From Methylococcaceae bacterium (GTDB lineage Bacteria; Pseudomonadota; Gammaproteobacteria; Methylococcales; Methylomonadaceae): a stretch of 15,744 bases of DNA. The stretch spans positions 1-15,744 of the forward strand of contig JAUXDP010000038.1 in NCBI GenBank assembly GCA_030618325.1. The letters run 5' to 3'. The notes beneath the pieces are model-generated. The model had not been told where the DNA came from. It did no database searches and saw nothing but the letters and a program-made list of their open reading frames with translations. A program made the translations under genes and the position numbers. This document shows positions 6,920-13,672 of the stretch, piece after piece (position 1 is the first letter of the stretch; every line of letters begins with the position of its first letter).

Positions 6920-8287
6920 TCACCCCTCTACTTTTAGCTTTTGCAGTACAGCTTTCAGCTTTTCCGTCTGTCTCTGCAAAATTCGATAATCCTTTTCCAC
7001 TTGCTCTTTTTCCTGCAACAAATTGGCATATTTATCTGTTAATTCCTTGTTTTTCTTCCTTAGCTCATCAATGCTGTCAATGGAGTCATCATCTGTTTCA
7101 ACCTCATCCAGTATAAATTCAGATTGATCGACGCTTTGCCCAGATATTATAGGCTCTTGAACCGACAGGATTTCCTGACCATCGTCTAACTCAAAAACAG
7201 CAGTTTCGTTAGTACTATCGTCAGGTACTGAATTAATGCCTCCTTCCAGAACAGCGACATTAAATTTATTCTTAGTTAATAAAAAAGCGGCTACACTGCT
7301 CTCATTTCCATCCTGACAAATAACGATTATTTTTTTCTTACGATTTAAACTTTTTAACTGCATTCGCAAGGAAAACAAAGGAATATTGATACTATTTTCA
7401 ACATGCCGAAGCTTATAGGCATCAGGAGAACGAACATCCAGAACCAGAATATTTTCACTCTCTTCCTGCTGTATTTTCTGATAACTGGTATAACGCACTA
7501 CTTCTTTTTGGATCAAGGATACAAACCTGTCCTTATCCATGCGCAAAAGCTCCATATCCGTTAATGCCGTTACGGATACATTTCTGAGGTTGCCAGAAAT
7601 AATTGCTTCTTCCCCAAATGAATCATTTGCACCTAATCTTGCAAGGGTAATTTCTTTAGCATTAGGAGCAGGTTTACGAGTCAGAATGCATGACCCAGAT
7701 TTGATAATAAAATAATAATCAGCCGGTTGGTCCTGTCCTACAATTAGCTCACCTTCTTTAACAGAAATATCCTGAAACCCCATCAAGATATTTTGTAAAT
7801 TAGCGGCTGGTAAATGTCGAAAAACGGGCGATGTAAGCAACTGGGTCATCCAGTCGCCATCATTCTCGTCTATTTCATCAGTGATCATAAAACTACTTTC
7901 CCCTTCGGAATTGTCTATTGGCGGCTGTTTAATCAGATCCGCTGCTATCCGTAGATAACGAATATCGTTTTTTGCTATTGCATTAATTTTACGTGGAATT
8001 TGATGGGCTAAAGGAAACTGGGACGATCTCCCCCCCGCTGAAATTGTTTCCACTACAAACTCAACTGACTGAAGGCCAACGCTACCACTTACCAAATAAA
8101 ATCGGTCAGTAGTCTCTTCACCCAATTTAAACAATACCGTACCTTGCTCGGCATGTTCTACTGTCATTTCTTCACAAAGTGTTTGAAAATAGCTACTGGG
8201 TATCGTATTAAAGGGCGTCAGCTTGCGAACAGCAACGCCATCCTCGGACTTCGGATCAATAGCCATCAAATAGTTCTTGCAATTCAC
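6920..8287 (-). CDS. Two cyclic-nucleotide-binding-like domains + rhodanese + coiled coil
   Basis: This 455-residue protein is predicted soluble. Residues ~25-120 are a degenerate CNB/Crp-like barrel (QGTVLFKLGEETTDRFYLVSG) without the phosphate cassette. Residues ~155-262 are a second CNB domain with SFGEEAII-x4-R at 223-235, so it has the Gly-Glu and Arg of the phosphate-binding cassette, though the usual R(S/T)A is altered to RNVS. Residues ~265-355 are a rhodanese domain (LVLDVRSP, HVENSINIP, Cys324 in CQDGNESS, then LEGGIN); the persulfide-forming Cys is present. An acidic linker (~385-408) leads to a charged coiled coil (~405-455). No DNA-binding helix-turn-helix is seen, so it is not a Crp regulator. 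The GTG start at 8287 has AAAGGA 6 nt upstream; the ATG at 8266 has none. The cellular role is unknown. Confidence 0.85.
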   Translation of the reverse strand: MNCKNYLMAIDPKSEDGVAVRKLTPFNTIPSSYFQTLCEEMTVEHAEQGTVLFKLGEETTDRFYLVSGSVGLQSVEFVVETISAGGRSSQFPLAHQIPRKINAIAKNDIRYLRIAADLIKQPPIDNSEGESSFMITDEIDENDGDWMTQLLTSPVFRHLPAANLQNILMGFQDISVKEGELIVGQDQPADYYFIIKSGSCILTRKPAPNAKEITLARLGANDSFGEEAIISGNLRNVSVTALTDMELLRMDKDRFVSLIQKEVVRYTSYQKIQQEESENILVLDVRSPDAYKLRHVENSINIPLFSLRMQLKSLNRKKKIIVICQDGNESSVAAFLLTKNKFNVAVLEGGINSVPDDSTNETAVFELDDGQEILSVQEPIISGQSVDQSEFILDEVETDDDSIDSIDELRKKNKELTDKYANLLQEKEQVEKDYRILQRQTEKLKAVLQKLKVEG

Positions 8288-8374
8288 GAATAATCCTTTA
8301 ATGATAGATCATAGTTTTGTACTTAGATGAATACTTATACTTTTTTAAACGTTTTTTATTCATTTTTGTCTACC

Positions 8375-8535
8375 AGTACAGCAACCAGTAAGTTATGCTA
8401 ATAACGTGGTGAGGATAGATTTTCGAGAGCAAGGCAAATAAGCGCAGGCCTAGCAGGCTAAGTCAAGCTCATTTAACGCAGCTATCGGAAATATAGGCCG
8501 TCACATTATTAGTAGAACTTACTGGGTGCTGTACT
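8375..8535. repeat. 161-bp MITE-like full-length imperfect palindrome
   Basis: The terminal arms 8375-8408 and 8502-8535 are inverted repeats of 34 bp with 30 matches, starting AGTACAGCA on the left and ending TGCTGTACT on the right. The symmetry continues inward on the same axis: ATTTTCGA (8419-8426) / TCGGAAAT (8485-8492), AAAT (8436-8439) / ATTT (8471-8474), AGC (8441-8443) / GCT (8467-8469) and TAGC/GCTA around 8455-8456. It encodes no protein. Such a structure is typical of a miniature inverted-repeat transposable element. It ends 33 nt before the degQ start. I see no clear target-site duplication. Confidence 0.75.
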
Positions 8536-8568
8536 CGCATTAACTTTTTAATTAAGTAAGGTTTACCC

Positions 8569-9933
8569 GTGAAAATTAAACGCTCAACAACATCCACTGT
8601 TCTTTCCATATTTATTGCATTTACTCTGCTCTTTTCATCAATTGCCTCAGCCGCTCTGCCCATTCGAATTAATGACCAGGGCTTACCTAGTCTGGCACCC
8701 ATTCTGGAAAAAAGCATGCCGGCTGTAGTCAATATTTCCACTACCTCCAATATCAAAATACGAGAAAATCCGTTAATGCAGGATCCTTTTTTCAGGTATT
8801 TTTTCCAACTTCCCAACCGACCACAAAAACGCCGCAAAAATAGTTTGGGTTCGGGAGTAATTATTGATAAAGACCAGGGTTATGTACTAACTAATAATCA
8901 CGTTATTAAAAAAGCTGATGAAATCCAGGTAACACTCAGTGATGGCCGACAACTCGTAGCAAAATTAATTGGTACGGATCCAGAGGCTGATGTAGCGGTC
9001 ATCCAGATCCCAGCCGATAATTTGACTGAATTACCGATTGCCAATTCAGATATTTTGCGAGTTGGTGATTTTGTTATTGCCATCGGCAATCCATTCGGCT
9101 TGGGCCAAACCGTTACATCGGGCATTATTAGTGCATTAGGGCGCACTGGCCTGGGTATTGAAGGCTATGAAGATTTTATTCAGACTGATGCCTCAATTAA
9201 TCCGGGAAATTCTGGTGGTGCATTGATAAATTTACGGGGTGAATTTATCGGCATGAATACCGCCATACTGGCACCGAGTGGAGGTAATGTCGGTATCGGG
9301 TTTGCAATTCCGTCCAATATGGCTATGACCATTAAGCAATCCTTGATCAAGCATGGAGAAGTTCGTCGCGGCCTATTGGGTGTTGTCACCCAAGACTTAA
9401 CCCCGGAATTAGTTAAGGCTTTTGGCTTAAAAAATCGCCACGGTGCTGTTATCAGCAGGGTACATGCCAATTCAGCTGCTGACAGAGCTGGTTTAGAGCC
9501 AAGTGATGTAATTCTTCAAGTTAATGGCCGCAAGATAAAAAGCAGTCACGAAATTCGCAATATCATTGGCTTATTACAAATTGGTGACCAAGTGGAAATA
9601 AATATATTACGGGGTGATAAACAAAAAACAATTACCGCCATTATTGGCAAACCACAGCGCCCAAAGCTCTCAGGAAAATCCCTACACTATACCTTGCGAG
9701 GAACAATTTTAAGCACCCCCGATAAAAACCAGATTGAAGGCATAATCTTTGAAAAAATTGACACCTCAAGTTATGCCTGGAAAGTAGGTTTAAGACCTGG
9801 AGATATCATTGTGACCGCCAACCGCTATCGGGTTCGAAATATCGATGAATTGAGGCAAGTTATTAACCCAAGAGGCCCATTGCTGATTAATATTCAGCGC
9901 GGTGGTGAAGCTTTTTTTCTGGTCTTGAAATAA
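8569..9933 (+). CDS. degQ: DegQ/MucD-type periplasmic serine endoprotease
   Basis: This HtrA-family protease degrades misfolded periplasmic proteins. The 454 residues begin with a signal peptide (~1-29, ending ASA) and then a short linker loop, which favours DegQ/MucD over DegP. The catalytic triad is His111 (TNNHVI), Asp141 (ADVAVI) and Ser215 (NPGNSGGAL). Two PDZ domains follow: PDZ1 at ~265-355 and PDZ2 at ~368-454. The start is GTG at 8569, supported by TAAGG at 8557-8561 with 7 nt spacing. A MITE-like palindrome sits in the upstream region and must lie in or near the promoter. moaB starts one base after its stop codon. Confidence 0.94.
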   Translation: MKIKRSTTSTVLSIFIAFTLLFSSIASAALPIRINDQGLPSLAPILEKSMPAVVNISTTSNIKIRENPLMQDPFFRYFFQLPNRPQKRRKNSLGSGVIIDKDQGYVLTNNHVIKKADEIQVTLSDGRQLVAKLIGTDPEADVAVIQIPADNLTELPIANSDILRVGDFVIAIGNPFGLGQTVTSGIISALGRTGLGIEGYEDFIQTDASINPGNSGGALINLRGEFIGMNTAILAPSGGNVGIGFAIPSNMAMTIKQSLIKHGEVRRGLLGVVTQDLTPELVKAFGLKNRHGAVISRVHANSAADRAGLEPSDVILQVNGRKIKSSHEIRNIIGLLQIGDQVEINILRGDKQKTITAIIGKPQRPKLSGKSLHYTLRGTILSTPDKNQIEGIIFEKIDTSSYAWKVGLRPGDIIVTANRYRVRNIDELRQVINPRGPLLINIQRGGEAFFLVLK

Positions 9934-9934
9934 A

Positions 9935-10456
9935 ATGAGTAATCAACGAGATTTTAAGCCACTGAATATTGCTGTTTTGGTCATTTCAGATACACGCACC
10001 GATGCCGATGACTTATCAGGTAAAATTTTGCTTGAACGGCTTCAAGAAGCAGGCCATCAGCTAGCAACAAAAACTATTGTGCCAGACAACATCTATCAAA
10101 TCCGCGCCACTGTTTCCACCTGGATAGCAGACGATAATATCAATGCCATCCTTACCACTGGTGGAACAGGTGTTACCGGTCGTGATGGTACTCCGGAAGC
10201 CGTAGAACCCTTGCTTGACAAAGTTCTTGATGGATTTGGCGAAACTTTCAGAATGATTTCCTATAAAGATATTAAAACATCAACCATCCAATCCCGGGCT
10301 ATTGCAGGTGTGGCCAATGCCACCTATATCTTCTGCTTGCCAGGATCATCTGGCGCCTGCCGAACCGCTTGGGATGAACTTATTAAAGAGCAACTGGATT
10401 ACCGGACTCGTCCGTGTAATCTCGTACAATTAATGCCACGACTATTGGAAAAATAA
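9935..10456 (+). CDS. moaB: Molybdenum cofactor biosynthesis protein MoaB
   Basis: MoaB belongs to the MoaB/MogA fold that adenylylates molybdopterin in molybdenum cofactor synthesis; in E. coli, MogA does this and MoaB is similar but its exact role is less clear. This 173-residue protein has the characteristic NIAVLVISDTR start, the TTGGTGVTGRDGTPEAV motif around 74-90 and the molybdopterin-binding LPGSSGACRTAWDEL (135-149). The ATG at 9935 follows the degQ stop after one base and has no strong Shine-Dalgarno, so translation is probably coupled to degQ. No other moa gene is in the window, so the gene is separated from its pathway. Confidence 0.95.
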   Translation: MSNQRDFKPLNIAVLVISDTRTDADDLSGKILLERLQEAGHQLATKTIVPDNIYQIRATVSTWIADDNINAILTTGGTGVTGRDGTPEAVEPLLDKVLDGFGETFRMISYKDIKTSTIQSRAIAGVANATYIFCLPGSSGACRTAWDELIKEQLDYRTRPCNLVQLMPRLLEK

Positions 10457-10834
10457 ATGCGTTCAACTTTTTTGTTTTTAAGTGCTTGTAGTGCATTAAT
10501 AGCCGTCGGTATGGGCGCATTTGGTGCTCACGGATTGAAATCCATCTTAAGCCCGGAAATGCTTGTTGTTTATAAAACAGGGGTTACCTATCAGATGTGG
10601 CATGCTCTGGGCTTGGGTTTGATTGCCATGTACCAGTTACAGACCCCACAATCCAAATTACTTTACTGGGCTGGCTGGTTGATGTTTTCCGGTATTATTT
10701 TATTTTCCTGTAGTCTCTACGTACTGGCTCTTTCTGAATTGAAGTGGCTTGGTATGATCACCCCTTTGGGCGGCATAACATTCCTGGCTGCCTGGTTACT
10801 GGTTGCTCTTTACGCCTATAAACAATCTAAGTAA
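10457..10834 (+). CDS. DUF423 family inner-membrane protein (YgdD-like)
   Basis: This 125-residue hydrophobic protein has four predicted membrane helices (~4-24, 43-60, 68-90 and 97-118). It carries the DUF423 hallmarks GMGAFGAHGLK near the first helix, YQMWHALGLG (~46-55), FSGIILFSCSLY and the TPLGG segment in the last helix. The function of the family is not known. The ATG starts on the base after the moaB stop codon, so it is the third gene of a tight degQ-moaB-DUF423 unit. pepN follows 29 nt downstream with its own Shine-Dalgarno. Confidence 0.93.
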   Translation: MRSTFLFLSACSALIAVGMGAFGAHGLKSILSPEMLVVYKTGVTYQMWHALGLGLIAMYQLQTPQSKLLYWAGWLMFSGIILFSCSLYVLALSELKWLGMITPLGGITFLAAWLLVALYAYKQSK

Positions 10835-10863
10835 TATTTTATAAATCAAGAGGTTCAAAAACT

Positions 10864-13512
10864 ATGCGAGATGCCAATCCGCAAACTATTTATCTTAAAG
10901 ACTATACACCGCCGGAATATTTAATTCATAGCGTAGATTTGAATTTTGAGCTTAACGAGGAAAAAACCAGGGTTGTTTCCACTATGGTCATGACTCGCAA
11001 CCCTAAAAGCCAACTAAATAGTAAAGAATTAATATTATCCGGTGAAAACATTAAACTGGTAAGCATTACCCTTGATACATCATCACTTGAAGAACAGGAA
11101 TACAGCCTGAGCCGGGAGCATCTGACAATAAACACAGTACCCCAGGATAAAACCTTTACCCTGATCATCGAAAACCTGATCAACCCCAAGGCCAATACCG
11201 CGTTGGAAGGTTTATATCTTTCCAATGACATGCTTTGCACCCAATGTGAAGCTGAAGGATTTAGAAAAATCACCTACTTTCTAGATCGGCCGGATATCAT
11301 GACCCACTTTACTACCACACTGACGGGAGATAAGCAGCGCTATCCTGTATTACTCTCCAATGGCAATAAAGTCGCCCAAGGTAATTTGCCAGACAACCGC
11401 CACTGGGTAACCTGGGATGACCCCTTCAACAAGCCCTGCTATCTTTTTGCCTTGGTTGCCGGCCAACTGGAATGCCTTTCTGATCACTTTATCACTCAGT
11501 CAGGCCGCGAAATTTCTTTGCAGATTTTTGTCGAGGCACATGACCTGGATAAATGCAGCCACGCCATGGAATCCTTGAAAAAATCGATGCAGTGGGATGA
11601 GCAAGTATATGGCCGGGAATATGATCTGGATTTATACATGATCGTTGCGGTTGGCCATTTCAATATGGGCGCCATGGAAAATAAGGGTCTCAATATCTTT
11701 AACACCAAATTTGTCCTGGCCCGCCCCGACACCGCAACAGATACTGATTATGAACATATAGAAGGCGTCATCGCCCACGAATATTTTCATAATTGGACAG
11801 GCAACAGAATCACCTGCAGAGATTGGTTTCAATTAAGCCTGAAAGAAGGATTAACGGTGTTCCGAGACCAGGAATTTACTGCTGACCAGACATCCAGAGC
11901 AGTTAAACGTATCGAGGATGTTAATATGTTACGTACGCGGCAATTTGCTGAAGATGCCGGGCCTCTTGCACATCCGATTCGTCCCGATTCCTATATTGAA
12001 ATTAACAATTTTTATACCCTGACAGTTTATGAAAAAGGCGCTGAAGTTGTTCGCATGCAACATACCCTGCTGGGTGCTGAGAGATTCCGTAAGGGTACCG
12101 ATTTATATTTTCAACGCCATGATGGCCAGGCTGTGACTTGTGATGACTTTGTACAGGCTATGGAAGATGCCAACGACCTAGATCTCGAACAATTTCGTCT
12201 CTGGTATTCTCAAGCCGGCACGCCCAGGTTATCTGTTCAACAACAATACGATACTACCAATCAATCATTGGCATTAACCATTACCCAGTCTTGCTCAGCA
12301 ACTCCTGGTCAAGCGGAAAAGCAAGCGCTACATATCCCCATAAAACTGGGCTTCCTTGATAGCAAAGGTTCGTCTATGAAGGTAGTATTTCAAGATGCAA
12401 CAAGTTCAGGATTTGAAGTCATCGTTGAATTGAAACAACAGGAACAAACCTTTGTTTTCACCCAACTCTCTGAAAAGCCGATTGTCTCATTACTTCGCGG
12501 CTTTTCTGCACCAGTAAAGCTCACCCTTGATCGCAGCCTGGAAGAATTGGCGTTTTTATTAAGTCATGACCCCGATACCTTTAACCGATGGGAAGCAGGA
12601 CAACAACTCGCCAGTCAGATTATTCTTGGCTTAGTCAAAGATATTCAAGCAGGCAAACAACTTAATCTTAACCCCATCATTATTGATTCTTTTAGACATT
12701 TAATGATGCAATCCTGGGATGATTTATCCTATTTTTCCTTGTTGCTAAATTTACCCGGAGAAAGCTATCTGGCTGAACAAATGGTTATTGTTGATGTAGC
12801 CGCCATTCATCAAGCGCGAGAATTTGTAAAACAAACCCTGGCTAAACAGTTAAACCAACAATTTTTAAAGCTTTACCAAAACCACCATAAAGATGACTCT
12901 GGGAAATTCGACTCTCATAGTGTGGGCGGTCGGCGAATTAAAAATAGTTGTCTTGATTATCTAAGCAAGCTGGAGTCTGAAGAAGCTTATAAAATCGCTG
13001 AAAAACAATTCAGAACAGCGAAGAATATGACAGACCAAATCAACGCTTTATCTACCATAACCAACAGTCAGCATCCTGAAAAAAACCAATGTTTGGACAA
13101 CTTTTATGAACAATGGCAAAATGAAGCACTGGTGATTGATAAGTGGTTTGCATTACAAGCATCCTGCTATATGCCCGACACCTTTAATGTTATCCAGAAA
13201 TTAATGCAGCACCCTGCATTTGATTTAAAAACACCCAATAGAGTCAGGGCTTTAATCGGAGCGTTTACTCAGGGTAACCCTTTACACTTCCATGCAGAAA
13301 ATGGTCAAGGTTATCAATTTCTTGCAGATCAAGTCATTGCTTTAAATGACATTAACCCACAAGTTGCTTCCAGAATGCTGAGTGCACTAACCCATTGGCA
13401 CCGATTTGATGAAAACCGGCAAAATCTGATGAAATTAGAGTTAAAAAGAATTATCCACACAGAAGATATTTCTAAAGACGTTTATGAAGTAGCCAGTAAG
13501 AGTCTTTTGTAA
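10864..13512 (+). CDS. pepN: Aminopeptidase N (M1 family zinc metallopeptidase)
   Basis: PepN removes N-terminal residues from peptides in the cytoplasm and is a main broad-specificity aminopeptidase of proteobacteria. The 882 residues match the usual length. The GAMEN substrate motif is at 269-273. The zinc site is HEYFHNW (His305, Glu306, His309) with the third ligand Glu328 in LKEGLTVF. Tyr389 (TVYEKG) is the expected transition-state tyrosine. The N-terminal beta domain (~1-190) and a long helical C-terminal part (from ~540) are as in the E. coli enzyme. AGAGG about 9 nt before ATG 10864 supports the start. No signal peptide is present. Confidence 0.98.
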   Translation: MRDANPQTIYLKDYTPPEYLIHSVDLNFELNEEKTRVVSTMVMTRNPKSQLNSKELILSGENIKLVSITLDTSSLEEQEYSLSREHLTINTVPQDKTFTLIIENLINPKANTALEGLYLSNDMLCTQCEAEGFRKITYFLDRPDIMTHFTTTLTGDKQRYPVLLSNGNKVAQGNLPDNRHWVTWDDPFNKPCYLFALVAGQLECLSDHFITQSGREISLQIFVEAHDLDKCSHAMESLKKSMQWDEQVYGREYDLDLYMIVAVGHFNMGAMENKGLNIFNTKFVLARPDTATDTDYEHIEGVIAHEYFHNWTGNRITCRDWFQLSLKEGLTVFRDQEFTADQTSRAVKRIEDVNMLRTRQFAEDAGPLAHPIRPDSYIEINNFYTLTVYEKGAEVVRMQHTLLGAERFRKGTDLYFQRHDGQAVTCDDFVQAMEDANDLDLEQFRLWYSQAGTPRLSVQQQYDTTNQSLALTITQSCSATPGQAEKQALHIPIKLGFLDSKGSSMKVVFQDATSSGFEVIVELKQQEQTFVFTQLSEKPIVSLLRGFSAPVKLTLDRSLEELAFLLSHDPDTFNRWEAGQQLASQIILGLVKDIQAGKQLNLNPIIIDSFRHLMMQSWDDLSYFSLLLNLPGESYLAEQMVIVDVAAIHQAREFVKQTLAKQLNQQFLKLYQNHHKDDSGKFDSHSVGGRRIKNSCLDYLSKLESEEAYKIAEKQFRTAKNMTDQINALSTITNSQHPEKNQCLDNFYEQWQNEALVIDKWFALQASCYMPDTFNVIQKLMQHPAFDLKTPNRVRALIGAFTQGNPLHFHAENGQGYQFLADQVIALNDINPQVASRMLSALTHWHRFDENRQNLMKLELKRIIHTEDISKDVYEVASKSLL

Positions 13513-13616
13513 CATTAAATCGGTTTCAAAGTCTTGTAATAACACAAGCAACGGTCAACTGTTCATAGGCAACCGATAACTGGAAACGGTTAAAAACCAA
13601 GCCCCATAAAAAATGG

Positions 13617-13653
13617 TTGAATGGTAGAATAACCCGCAACCATTCAATATAAT
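13617..13653 (+). promoter_or_regulatory. Inverted repeat overlapping a candidate -10 box upstream of the UPF0182 gene
   Basis: TTGAATGG (13617-13624) and CCATTCAA (13640-13647) form a perfect 8-bp inverted repeat with a 15-nt spacer. It is followed at once by TATAAT (13648-13653), a consensus -10 box. No good -35 lies at the usual distance, so the repeat may be an operator or activator site. The leader to ATG 13673 would be short. Tentative. Confidence 0.4.
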
Positions 13654-13672
13654 TCAGATAGAAGAGGAAACC

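Noticed and set aside
8469..8837. 122-codon open frame on the minus strand across the degQ start
   Set aside because: It overlaps the degQ signal peptide region and the palindromic repeat and has no recognisable domain; it is a product of the opposite-strand coding.
11496..11832. Overlapping minus-strand open frames in pepN
   Set aside because: They sit opposite the GAMEN and HEXXH region of pepN, which fixes the true coding strand.
13533..13591. Short stems after pepN (CTTGT/ACAAG and AACCG/CGGTT) as terminators
   Set aside because: Each stem has only 5 bp and no T-run follows, so chance pairing is likely.
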